Below are positions 35,501 through 45,600 of a stretch of DNA of 64,000 nucleotides, one piece after another; the first letter of the stretch is position 1, and every line of letters begins with the position of its first letter. Location of the stretch: assembly GCA_014529385.2 (NCBI GenBank), contig CM043963.1, positions 6,297,501 through 6,361,500 of the forward strand. The letters are read 5' to 3'. The DNA is from Adiantum capillus-veneris (Eukaryota > Streptophyta > Polypodiopsida > Polypodiales > Pteridaceae). The position numbers and the translations under genes were made by a program. The notes beneath the pieces were generated by a model, which was given only the letters and a program-made list of their open reading frames with translations, did not search any database and had not been told where the DNA came from.

Positions 35501-37797
35501 GGGAGGGGAAAGTGATCTCTCTTTGTTGCCTCATTGAGGGGACGGTAATCCACACACACCCTCCACTTGCCGTTCTTCTTAGGAGTGACAACAACAGGAG
35601 AGACCCACTCTGAATTCTCCACTGGATAAATGAACCCTGCTGCTAGAAGCTTTCTTACCTCCTTGAGTAAAGCCTGCTCCTTGATGACTCCTAGCCTTCG
35701 TAGCTTCTGAGCCTTAGGTGTGGCCTCTGGCTTCAACTCAATTTTGTGTTGAACAGCATCTACTCCACGCACATCGGTGTAGTCTTTAGCAAAAAGCCTA
35801 GGAAACTTCCTTAGCACACATTTGAACTCCTCTCTTTCATCCTTTGTAAGTGTTGTTGATAGCATACCTTCCAGCATCCCTTCATCTTGATATTCACCTT
35901 CGTTCTCTTGAGGACCTACCTCCTCCAAGCCTTGACAAGAGGTCTCTTGGTTGCTTGGCTTAAACCTTACCCCCATGACTTCGATGGAAGACTCCTCTTC
36001 AGTAATGCTGCCGCTACTTTCTTCTTCTGAAGTGCTATCGGTCCAACCTTCTTCCGTCTCACTTTGAGATGATTCTTCATGGAGCTCCTCTTGGCGTTGC
36101 TCCTTCATGTCAAAGACAACCTTCTTATGATTGTCATTCCTGCAAATTAATTTCCCACTTTCCCAATCCTGCAAAGCTCGCATTTTCATTAGCCATGGTC
36201 TCCCTAGGATAAATGGGTAACCATTTCCTTTGGTAGACATGACATAGAAATCCACTGCCTTCTTAATGCCAAAGGCCTCCACAAAAACATTTTTACAAAT
36301 GCCTACGCACCTAGCCTTGCTATTGTTTGCCATCTTGACCTTAATTTCCGGTGTCTCATGGATGTGCATGCCTAGTTTTTGCATGAGTCCCTCTGTCATG
36401 ATGCAAATTTGTGCACCCCCATCCACTAGACCTTTCCTAACCAATCTTCCTTTGATGTAACAGTCTAGCACCGGTGTAATGTCCTCATTCATTTCAGCTT
36501 GTGCAATTTTTACAACAGGCACACTCTCTTTTACCTTTCTCCTAGTGCTAACTGCCCTTGTTAAATCCCTCCTAACTTGTGGACATAATGCAAGAAATTG
36601 AGGCCATGAAATATCAGGACCCTTACCTCTCATGTCTTCCAACAAGTTGTACGCAGCCATACCATGTCCAAGAGGGAAGTCTTGAAGGTTGATACGACGT
36701 CGAGTCCTCTTGGTTTCCTTGGTTTCCTTTGCCTTCTTGCCTTGTCCATGGTCACTCTGTGATGTGACTCCTTCTTTCTCTTTACCTTTTCGTTGGCCAC
36801 GCTTAATGCCATTGGCTTCCATGTCAACCTTATTTGAATTTGTCACCTCTACCACATGCACATTTGGATCTGGCAAAGGTGGAACTCCTTCTACCCCTTG
36901 TGGAGGTGGTCTTGGTCCATTTGGCCTTTGTAGAAGCCTTGGTTGTTGACCAGCTCCTTCTCCTGCATTCATCACTGGGTAATTCAAGTTAGGCCTCCCT
37001 GGCTCCCCACGGGGCCAAGGACAATTATACATCCCATGTCCAGACTCTCCGCAATTCCAACATTGCAAGACTCTCCTAGGTCGTGGATCTCGCTCTTCAG
37101 ACTTCTTTGCTTGTCCCTTTGGACCTACAGCTTGTGCAAGGTGAATTGACAGGCTGCTTAAAGATTCGTTTAACTTCTCAATTACTTCCGCCGTTACCTC
37201 AGGAATCTCCCTCGATGTTGATGCTTGTGACTTACCTTTGGGTCTAAGACCTTCTATTGGAACCTCTCCCCTTAAGCACTTGAGTTTCCTATACTTCTCA
37301 GCAGCCCTAGTTTCAGCTGCATCAAAAGTAGCAGGTGCACCCGCCTCAACTTTTACCTTAAGGTCAGGAAAGAGTCCGGCTATGAACCTCTCCTTCTTTA
37401 AAAATTTTGCACCATCACCAGGGTTAGTAACATTTCGTATCCATAGAGCCCAAAGACGTAGAAACTCTTGCTTGTACAAGTAGTAGTCATCTAAGTCTTT
37501 TTGCTTATGAGAAACAATGTCTTGCCATAGTTTTTGAGTGTTTTGGGGATCAAAGAAGTATCTCTTAAAACGATTCAAAACTTCTGTGTAATTCCCCTTA
37601 ACTTCCTCAGGCAAAGAGTCAAACCAAGTACTAGCATCTTTCCTAAGGACCACCTCAAACATTTCTACACGTTCTTGATCAGTTACTATCCTCTTGATAC
37701 GGCAAGACATCTTGAAATTCGCTAGAAATAATTCTGCATCCTCTCCAGGCTCTCCAAAGAAAAGAGGATATCCAGACATTTGGCGTTGGCTCTCCAT
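32515..37797 (-). CDS. Element A gag-pol polyprotein (1760 aa, intact)
   Basis: A single open frame encoding all enzymes of a gypsy element. Approximate residues: capsid-like gag 1-180; CCHC knuckle 244-257 (CWNCGESGHGMYNC); protease with D-G-G-A at 459-462 and ILGRPWL about 75 later; acidic linker; RT with FIDD near 850; a first RNase H near 985-1090; a second RNase H near 1135-1260 (FFDGAF, NNEAEYD, KGDALL, DADLLA); H2C2 near 1352-1392; integrase core near 1419-1518. The first RNase H lacks catalytic residues (VSSSAG where TDAS is usual, TAENLF where TDHKPL is usual), whereas the second keeps its acids. This is the dual RNase H layout known from plant Tat elements. Start chosen at MESQRQMSGYPLFFGEPGE, the first Met before gag. 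Confidence 0.95.
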   Translation of the reverse strand: MESQRQMSGYPLFFGEPGEDAELFLANFKMSCRIKRIVTDQERVEMFEVVLRKDASTWFDSLPEEVKGNYTEVLNRFKRYFFDPQNTQKLWQDIVSHKQKDLDDYYLYKQEFLRLWALWIRNVTNPGDGAKFLKKERFIAGLFPDLKVKVEAGAPATFDAAETRAAEKYRKLKCLRGEVPIEGLRPKGKSQASTSREIPEVTAEVIEKLNESLSSLSIHLAQAVGPKGQAKKSEERDPRPRRVLQCWNCGESGHGMYNCPWPRGEPGRPNLNYPVMNAGEGAGQQPRLLQRPNGPRPPPQGVEGVPPLPDPNVHVVEVTNSNKVDMEANGIKRGQRKGKEKEGVTSQSDHGQGKKAKETKETKRTRRRINLQDFPLGHGMAAYNLLEDMRGKGPDISWPQFLALCPQVRRDLTRAVSTRRKVKESVPVVKIAQAEMNEDITPVLDCYIKGRLVRKGLVDGGAQICIMTEGLMQKLGMHIHETPEIKVKMANNSKARCVGICKNVFVEAFGIKKAVDFYVMSTKGNGYPFILGRPWLMKMRALQDWESGKLICRNDNHKKVVFDMKEQRQEELHEESSQSETEEGWTDSTSEEESSGSITEEESSIEVMGVRFKPSNQETSCQGLEEVGPQENEGEYQDEGMLEGMLSTTLTKDEREEFKCVLRKFPRLFAKDYTDVRGVDAVQHKIELKPEATPKAQKLRRLGVIKEQALLKEVRKLLAAGFIYPVENSEWVSPVVVTPKKNGKWRVCVDYRPLNEATKRDHFPLPFQDEILNEVAGHEKYTVCDGYSGYFQIGIALEDQLKTTFITPWGCYAFRVMPFGLTNAPATFQRFMNMVFQAFFGKSIRVFIDDFCIYSSKSLHLQRVEEGLKKLYDMGGQLNPDKCHIGEDELILLGHKVSYKGIEVDPSKAKALIELPSPKSLKEVISFIQKVKYMSRFIHLASELLHPLQKLTQQVEFAWSDELEEYFCNIKVVLSELPTLMPPCWEYTFFVSSSAGRETIGAVLLQQDPHSTRMRPIYFASRVMNALERDYTEAELMMLSLMFAVRKFRSYLLPKPFVILTAENLFPWVSSQMNLSTRISKWIMELQEFQYSFKVEDSVRAQLAGILTYRVHKKEIKVPQVKTLPLPPPKSIPNAFTLFFDGAFRRATGKAGGGLVLLNPSGEVVMKEKFNLPSSASNNEAEYDTLLQGLKMCIGHGIQRLMVKGDALLIVKQILGIWACKNESLRTKVHAIRRLFNQFEEVQLYHIPRKQNEDADLLAQQAVACVKKEVQVIMVAAAVKQPRYQGLESLAPIIGYILEGEFPPDFTKAQKRRLMKKASVYLFLEGSLYQKGKDQVCRRVPTIEEIPAILKGLHEEACGGHFAQESTVKKILLAGYVWPSLHVDVQHWCKSCHNCQINGNRRLVHGPRQIVLANGPFEKWGIDAMGPLPRTKNGKLYILVAVDYMTRWVEAQSVARVNERTVSKFVYTHICCRFGTPLEIVSDNGPGFRKGLLTEVCEELHILHRHSTPYYPQSNGLVEKANGVIAGIIRKMVQNKTKLWDDFLDGALWAYRTTYREATEFTPFHLVYGQEALQPIELNIPTMRLHGKGAQDDQEAWMDRLLTLVELEWKREAAYECYKRKATQAKETHDNKLKDKGIKEGELVLRYDNRLDNRFDAKFETRWQGPYIVKKAFNSSYYQLMDLNGKEHSRKVNGYRLKPYLSRLLPKDLPKICPKAAVSCQYCYMKHECNSSQNSEGLNNEDLVKDSEALSLEKMLYDGT

Positions 37798-37882
37798 TGA
37801 ATTAATTTCAAAGTGACGCGTTTTTTGTTTTTTCTTTCTTTAAAAGGTTTACACAATAATATTTTCTAAATTGCAATCTATT

Positions 37883-38101
37883 CTACAACAAAATAAAAAT
37901 ATTCACATCAAATGACCTATGATAATCAATAAGAGGTAGAATGACAGGGTTTGGTGATGCGAGAATTTCTCCTACTCTTTGGGCACCAAACATGAATACC
38001 ATACGTTGTTGAAAATGGATTTTTCTACTAATTGCAATGTTTATTCTAATGTGTGGAGTGAAATGGAAGGGGAAAACCTCTATTCCTGGGCCATTATCCA
38101 T
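37883..38101 (-). CDS. Element A leader ORF 2 (72 aa), conserved with element C
   Basis: A short ORF between the primer-binding site and gag. It aligns without gaps to 72 residues of an ORF at the same place in element C (58331-58573), with 36 identical positions by hand count. Shared blocks: SR-x-I-x-FQ-x-R-x-VFMF, EIL-x2-P-x-PV, SFDV. It ends 85 bases before gag-pol. I know no family for it. It might be a translated small protein, or a former piece of a longer leader protein. Confidence 0.5.
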   Translation of the reverse strand: MDNGPGIEVFPFHFTPHIRINIAISRKIHFQQRMVFMFGAQRVGEILASPNPVILPLIDYHRSFDVNIFILL

Positions 38102-38122
38102 GGTCTATGCATGACCTAATAC

Positions 38123-38335
38123 TCAAAACAAAACAAAAATATAGACGTCCAAACTAAGGTCGTACCTAATCAGAGGCAAAATAAAAGGGTTTACTGAAGC
38201 GTTTATCTCGGCCAACCTAAGAGGACCTAAAATCCTACGAATTACTCGCTGAAATTGCAACTTAGTACTAACAATTATGTGTACCTTTTGCCTTGCAATG
38301 GGAATGAAAGGATCATACAAATTCTCGTGATTCAT
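38123..38335 (-). CDS. Element A leader ORF 1 (70 aa), diverged paralogue of leader ORF 2
   Basis: Twenty-one bases upstream of leader ORF 2 and weakly similar to it (FQ at the same relative place, R-x2-EI, P-F/V-IL-PLI-x-Y, SLDVYIFVL). This suggests an old tandem duplication. It begins MNHENLYDPFIPIARQK. No known domain. Confidence 0.4.
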   Translation of the reverse strand: MNHENLYDPFIPIARQKVHIIVSTKLQFQRVIRRILGPLRLAEINASVNPFILPLIRYDLSLDVYIFVLF

Positions 38336-38391
38336 GCAACCTACTTGACTATGCTAAAGGTTGAACCTACACAAAAAGATACACAAGCCTT

Positions 38392-38409
38392 TCCTTAGTG
38401 GGGGCACCA
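38392..38409 (-). promoter_or_regulatory. Primer-binding site of element A
   Basis: Minus strand TGGTGCCCCCACTAAGG, about four bases inside the 5' LTR. The corresponding site in element C is TGGCGCCCCCACGGAGG, so the two are related. tRNA not assigned. Confidence 0.75.
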
Positions 38410-38413
38410 AAAT

Positions 38414-39441
38414 TGAGGCGGTCCGGGGCGGGCAACAAGAGAGGCGACCTCTAAACACCCCTCAAGGCTCCCGTGCTGCTCAATTGGGGCTGGGGCAACC
38501 ACAAGCACAACACAACAACAAACCCACAGCCAAACCAAAACAAGATAGGGGCACCACCTAGTTATGGTATGCGAACTAGGACGCAAGAGAGATTTTGGCA
38601 CAACCAAGAAGATGCACCACACAACACACACAAACAACCTCACACCAAGACACACATGAAATGGACCAGAGAGAGCTAGAGCAAAGGGAAGAGAGAGAGG
38701 GAAGGATCTTGCGTAATACCTTATTTGTGACTTGCAAATGGAGATGGTTCGTTATGATGCTATCGTAGAACTTGTACAAAACTCACTCAATGCTTAGTGA
38801 TTGCTAATCATTGCCAAAACACACACACACACACTGTCTTAGGGTGTGGGAGACCTCTCACCACAATACCCTCTTACAATGGACACAAAACTGGCAATGG
38901 AAAACACACTAAAACACTTTCTCAAATCAAGATCAACCGATAAAAACTCAAAATACACAAGTCACCTTGAATTTACCAAACCGTATTGCACAAATGGAAG
39001 GACGAAGATTTAAACGTCGAATCACGCCTTTGATGCACCAAACCTAAATTTATTGATGATGAAGGAGCATGTAAAATAGTGGTTTTGAGATTTGTGGAAC
39101 TCACGCTCTCTCACTTGCAATGTGTAGCTTGAAGGCTTCTCTCACACCAAGAGTGAAGCTCACAAGTGGTTGCTACACCTAAGTCTCTCCTCACGCATAG
39201 AGTGTTGGGGTGCTATGTGAGATGTTGGAGGTTGTTTTACAAGAAGGAGAGGGGCCTATTTATAGGTTGGAGACCCCATATTAAGATTATTGGAAATCCT
39301 AATTTACAAGCTAACAAATCAGGATTATGATTTTTTTGAATATCAAAACATTGCGGGCCTTCTTTGTCTGCTTGAGTCATGGGTGTGGGCTCAAAAGAGA
39401 GCATTATTGATGGTAGATAAGGTGAAAGTAAGTTTTAAGGA

Positions 39442-39517
<76 letters not shown>

Positions 39518-41132
39518 ACTATACATGTCTTGAGGTGAGGTGTCTTTTATGGTTAGGTCAATGCTATTTTGTGTTAGTATGTTAGTGGTTAGTGTTAGTA
39601 ATCACTAGAAAGTTAATGTTACATTTACAATGGGTAGAATGAGGTGGATGGTTGAAGTAAGATGGTTGAATGAAGTGAGAAAATCCTTGTGATGGTGAAG
39701 CTTGAAGAAGTTTTGGACTTACTTGTGTAGGTTCTCAAAATGACTATCGACCTTCTTCTTCGTCTTCCCTTCTTTACGCCACCGCCACCAAGGTTGATTA
39801 TCGGGATGAAAATGGTAATTCCGTTGATGATATCTCTTGATTTGCAGAGGTTAATCATGGTACACATGCTGAATTTATGTATATATATAAGGGGTAAGAT
39901 GGAATTGTACTTTGGAAGTAATAGAGAGAGGCATAGAGATGGTGTATGTACATGGAGAGCTCATATGAGAGCTATGGGAGTAAGTGGGGAGGTTAATGGT
40001 GAAGAAGGTGAGAGAAACCATTGAAGGTGCAGGTTTGAGTGAGGGATTGAGAGAAATGTGTGTGTGTGTGTGTAGAAGTGTGGAAAGAGGTGAGAGAAGA
40101 CTATGGGCTACTTGTGAAAAAAGTGGGCAGACTGGGGTCCACTCAAAAAATCATAGCTCACCGCTGGTAGCTCCAAAAATCATGAAAACATTTGAGGTGA
40201 TTATTCAAAGCGTGGGCTACATTTTCTCTTTTGACCACTGCTCCAAATTCGGAGTGGAGATAGGTGCCAAAATTCTCACCAAAAAGCCTGTTTTTATGCT
40301 TGCAAAAGTCTTTTAGTGGACCCCTCCTTTGTTGAATTTGTACAATGCATCCAAGAGTGAGCCCCTCCTTTGTCATATCATAATACAAAGCATCCAAGTT
40401 GCCCTTGACACATGCATGGAGGAGGATTATTGGTGAATAAAGAAATATATACATGGTGGGACTAGTGTATGGACTATTCATGGACTTTAGCTCAATGAGC
40501 ACATGGTGTTAGAATAATGAGTAAAAATAATAATAAAAATATGGAGGAGTTATGGATATGGAAAGATATTGGAATCATATGATATGGTCCCTCTTTGAAT
40601 TATTTTGGGTGAAAGAGGAAAAGGTATGCAAGTAAATAATATAATAAACTTGACCAATGAGTAGAAATCAATTTTTTGTTTTCACGAGGGTGAGGGTGAA
40701 AATGTGGGAGTGATTTGTATAAAGGAAAAATATAAGGTTAGAGTATGTACATATTGGCAAAAAATATACTTATGGTGTAAGAGGATGAAAGAAGGTGTAC
40801 ATATGTTTAATAAAACACACACCTAAGTAGAAATATTTAAATAAAATACCAAAATAATTATAAAAAATCCCTATATTTAGGCCATATATACAATGAAATA
40901 TTTACACACAAAGAGGCCATAATATACTCTTTTTTTTTTCTTTTTTTTTTTTGGCTCACCTAACTTAGTGACTAGCTAGCTGAGGGTTTTTAAGAAGATA
41001 TGGGAAAAGTCCCGTGACTCACGCACGCCTATTTACAGTGAAATGGTAGGGGTAGCCACAGTGTTTGGGTGATTTTGGTAGGGTGAGGTAACTCACTGTG
41101 GCAATTACAAAGAGCCGAAAAAACGGCTATCA
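38414..41132 (-). repeat. 5' LTR of element A (2719 bp)
   Basis: The promoter-carrying copy, minus strand TGATAGCC...CCGCCTCA, with the TATA box at 39256-39265. It holds a (GA)n tract of about 70 bp at 39445-39515. Confidence 0.92.
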
Positions 41133-41136
41133 CTAC

Positions 41137-42688
41137 CACTAAAAAGAATGTTCAAACAACAACCATGCCAAATGTAGAGCAAATGATAGAAGATGCTCTA
41201 AAAAGGATGGCACCATACCAAAAACCATTGCCAAAAACACTGAAATGGTGTGCTATTGAACAAAAATGGACAAACCATCCAACAGAGGAGTGCTATTACA
41301 ACAAAGGGTATGTAAGGGAGCGCCAGTACGCACCTCCTGCTCTATTAGCACCACCTCAAGTACATCCAGTACCTCGATACCCAACGGGAAATGTACCTGG
41401 ACCTATGGGGATAGAAAGACCGCAACCGGTATTGGGACAACAACCACCTTTACCAGGAGCAAGACCAGTGGGCATTAGATATGCACCAACCTTAGAGAAT
41501 CAGGAAGAACAAGCCTTAGTGCCTGTTCAAACCTATTACGAAGAATCGGGTGCACACATGTCTCCGACAGTGTATTACCCACCAGAAGAACCAAAACAAC
41601 CAGAACCATGGGGCATGATGGGGAATGTTGGAACACCAACAGTTACAAGTGCTTCTGATGAAGAGAGATACAATTTGGACGCAAGAACCTTGATGTTCAT
41701 AGCTCATGGAGGGTTAACAGGACAAAGACCATCCTATCCACAAAGGACGAATCAAGCGGGACCAAGACCAGCACTAGGACCCTGTTACAAGTGTGGAGGT
41801 GACCATCTGATGAATTTTTGCCCACATACGGAAATCATTCGAATTAACGCGTATTGCACTGAGTGTGGGGTTACTCACTTCATTGAGGATTGTTCAAAGA
41901 ATCCAAACAAAGTGCAAAAGACGACATTGAATATGCTAGAAACTATTCCTACCAGCAGTGGATCTGAAAATGAAACTCTGATACCAACGCAAGTTGTTAC
42001 TAGAGCTCAAACTAAGAAAACCACTAGAGAACCTGAGAATGGAAAGTTAGCGACTGACGTAGTTAGTCAAGGACCGCAGAGTCAGAAAAACACATGGAAA
42101 GCTAGAAAAGCACGCATGAAGTTGAGAAAAGAACGTGAAGACGCTATTCTAGCTGAGGAACTAAAGCAAACTAAAGCTAGATTAGAAAAACTTGAGAGTC
42201 AAAACGGGAAACGAGAGATGAGCCCGGAAAGAACGAAACAAAAGAGTATCAAAGAAACAACGAGCTTAAGCTCCGGGGGATCAGTGCTAGTCGACAAGGT
42301 ACACGAACCATTGGACGCACTGATGAGAGCTTACGAAGCTAGGTTAAGGAACAACCAAACACAAGAACAGAGGTGGATAACATACCCAAACGCGGAATTG
42401 GAAAAGCAGAGACTTGAAATGTGCCAGAGAATGATCGAGACTGCACAAGCCTTATTAGAACCACCAAAAGAAACAATGAATTGTGGAAAAGAAAACCCAA
42501 TTCAGCAAGAGACTATCGTTTCACGGGTAGCCGAAAAGACTCCCAGTGCACAAAAGCCTGAAAATACACAAAAGGATGACCGCATAGTGTTGAAAACACA
42601 ACCGATCAGGAGGTCGAGAGTTTTCATCCAGTCATACAGAGGTCTTACGGAAGAGACGAGGATTACAATGAATTTTGGAAACAAGTGA
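41137..42688 (+). CDS. Element B gag, second part (zinc knuckles)
   Basis: It continues the frame of 28022-29802; the first Met inside it is at 41165. Residues below count from that Met. After a Pro-rich stretch come CYKCGGDHLMNFC (about 206-218) and CTECGVTHFIEDC (about 232-244), both C-x2-C-x4-H-x4-C knuckles. An atypical Cys/His cluster (WCAIEQKWTNHPTEECYYN) lies near residue 29. A Lys/Glu-rich coiled-coil-like segment follows (RKEREDAILAEELKQTKARL). The stop TGA at 42686-42688 overlaps the pol frame. Confidence 0.85.
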
Positions 42689-45600
42689 GAGAGGCAAACT
42701 TTGCAAACGAGCTAAGTTGCCAAGCTAATCAGACAAATGGGGAAAGGGACATCAGGAATCCTCCCATAGTGGAATTTGAGGCAGGATCTCAAGTAGACTT
42801 GGATCTGCAATCTTACTGGGGAGATGGGGGATTTGTTAGAACAATGGAGAGCAAACCTCATTCACTGAAAACTTTACCTTCATACTTAGGAGAGTATGAA
42901 GCAAAATCCGAGATTAGAGCACTTCCCTCACGAAAAATCTCATCAGAAAAAGTCATGGACTCGCAAGGATTGATAGAGATTTTGTCAACACCAGTGACAT
43001 GCACTATCACTCTAGCTGAGCTTTTGAGTCTAAGACCACATATGTGGACCACTGTAGGAAAATGCTTGGAGAAATTCGGGATAAAAGATCCAACATCGAG
43101 ATTGCAAGAGAGCATTGAGGAGCTGAGCAAGCCACAAAAGAACGCTAAGCCTGTACCCTTAAACAAGGTTGGAGAGTATTGCGAAGGTGAAGAGGGGAAT
43201 ACAACCTTACCAGTTGAATTCCAAGGAGTGAACACAATAGCAATACTAGACAGCGGAGCTGGGGTAGCCATAGCTACAAAAGAAATCTGGAAAAAATGGG
43301 GGAAACCAGCAATAAGGAAGACTAGGTTGAAACTCCAATTAGCAGATGGACACATGGAGAAACCTATGGGGTTATTAGAGAAAGTTGTAGTGACTTCTTG
43401 CGGCATTGAATACGAACATACCTTTGCTATTGTCGATTTTGGCAAGGAGAATAACTATGATATCATACTGGGAAGACCATTCATGAGACAATTGAAAATG
43501 GTCCAAGATTGGGGCTACGATCACATATACTTGAGAAATATGGAAACCACTACCCGGGTGAACCTGAAAGACCATAGCTACAAAGATGTGAACCGAACAC
43601 CAGTGGAGGAGTTTGATTCAGCTACTTTGGCGGGATCCGAATTTCCAGCTTGGTTAGGTAAACCCAAGGAGTTATGGATGTGTGGAGCTTCGAAATGTGG
43701 AAGTCTGAAACGAGAAGAATGTGTTTTAGAAAGGGCTATCGAAGACGAAACTTATGTAAGAGAACCCTTTCCAGAGGACACGTTTGAACCATTAGAATGG
43801 ACACACATTCTAGCAACCCTAGATGTTTGTACAATTCCGGATGGTCCCACAACGAAATTTTGCGACAAGGACGGGTACGACGTGGTTCCGTATTTCATGT
43901 TGAGAACTGTGCTCAAAAAAGAAACAGAAAAGAACGATACACTGGAAAAGGAAGATGAAGAAGAGGTGTTTCACGACATTCCCGATCATCCTGAGTGGGG
44001 AAATGAAGCAGACAACGAGTCAACGGACAATTCAAGCGGAAACGAAGAAACTATAACGGATGTCCGATTTTATGATTTTCCGAACCAAACAAAACAACGC
44101 CAGAAACACTATAGAGCAAAGAAAAAAACAAAAGGGGTTAGAACCAATCCGATGCCTAGAATAAGAGGAAAAAATCAATTCCTAATGCTAGTAAAGGCTG
44201 AAGATTGTGTTAAGGATAAGATTTCTGAAAGAATGAGAGGCAGTGATCAAAAGAGCTTACGAAAAGACAAAAGAGGCTCAAGAAATCAAGTTCAAAAGAA
44301 TGGAACGAAAACTGAAACAGAAAAATCAGAAAAGAAAAAGCGCAACAGAGAACACACGAAGTCCAAGCTAGAACGTAGAAACAAGTACAGAGAGCTCAAG
44401 AAAACTCTGAAAGAAGTTTGGACTACAGAAATTGAGAGTGGAGAGGACAAAAACGCCAAAATCAAGGAAAATATGGATGTTCCCTCTCACTATAGGAAAT
44501 TCACAATAGAGGATAGGAAGGTGATATTAACCCCACCTATTCGAGAGAGGAAGGAGAACGAATCTTATGACGGACCGGAGGATGCAAAAAAAGTTGATTT
44601 AGCAGCTCCAGGTGAGCCACCTAGACCGGTCTACATAGCCACAGATTTGTCTCCAGGCGAGGAAGAGAGACTTTTGAGTCTTCTCAGAGAGTATAGGGAT
44701 GTGTTTGCATGGTCTTATAAGGACTTAAAGGGAGTTGACCCATCGATATGCCAACACACAATCCCACTGAAACAAGACGCAAAGCCTAGCAGACAGAGAC
44801 CATACACATATAATGATACGTTTGCTAAGCGAATCAAAGAAGAGATAGATAATCTAATGGAAGCTGAATTCATATACGAGATTGAACACACTGATTGGGT
44901 ATCTCCGATTGTGGTAGTACCTAAGAAGAACGGAAAACTCCGAGTGTGTGTCAACCTAAAGAAAGTGAATGCTGCAACAATCAGGGACAATTATCCCCTG
45001 CCGATAACTGATCATGTTCTAGAGCGTGTATCAGGGAAAACAGCATACTCCTTTCTTGATGGTTTTTCAGGATATAACCAGCTAGCCATAGCACTGGAAG
45101 ATCAACATAAAACAGCTTTTGCAACGGAGTGGGGAATTTATGCTTATCGGGTTATGCCTTTTGGTCTAACCAATGCTCCCGCAACCTTCCAGAGGCTGAT
45201 GACGCATGCTTTCAAAGAATACTTAAGGTTGTTTCTCGAAATATACATGGATGACTTATGTGTACATTCTCTACTGAGAGATGAGCATCTAGAACACCTA
45301 AAAAAAGTATTTGGGAAATGTAGGACATATCGCATTTGTCTCAATCCTAAGAAATGTGTGTTTATGGTCCGACAGGGCAGAATTCTGGGACATATTGTCT
45401 CACAAAACGGAATATCCACGGATTTAGAGAAGATAAAAGTTATAGTGGATATGCCTAGACCAACCAATGCGAAACAAGTACAGAGCTTTATGGGACATTG
45501 CGGATATTATAGACGATTCATTTACATGTACGCTATAATAGGCCAACCACTTTATAGGCTAATAGTGAACTTTGAATGGACGGAGGAGTGTGAGGAATCA

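Larger units (their letters stand above)
29803..41132 (-). mobile_element. Element A: intact-looking minus-strand Ty3/gypsy (Tat-like) retrotransposon
   Basis: Two long LTRs, nearly identical by eye (29803-32486 and 38414-41132), flank a primer-binding site, two short ORFs, one uninterrupted gag-pol ORF of 1760 codons, and a polypurine tract. The target duplication appears to be ACTAT/ACTAC (29798-29802 and 41132-41136, one mismatch, one base of ambiguity at the LTR edge). It splits the gag gene of element B in frame. High LTR identity and an open polyprotein point to recent insertion, and this copy might still be functional. Confidence 0.92.
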
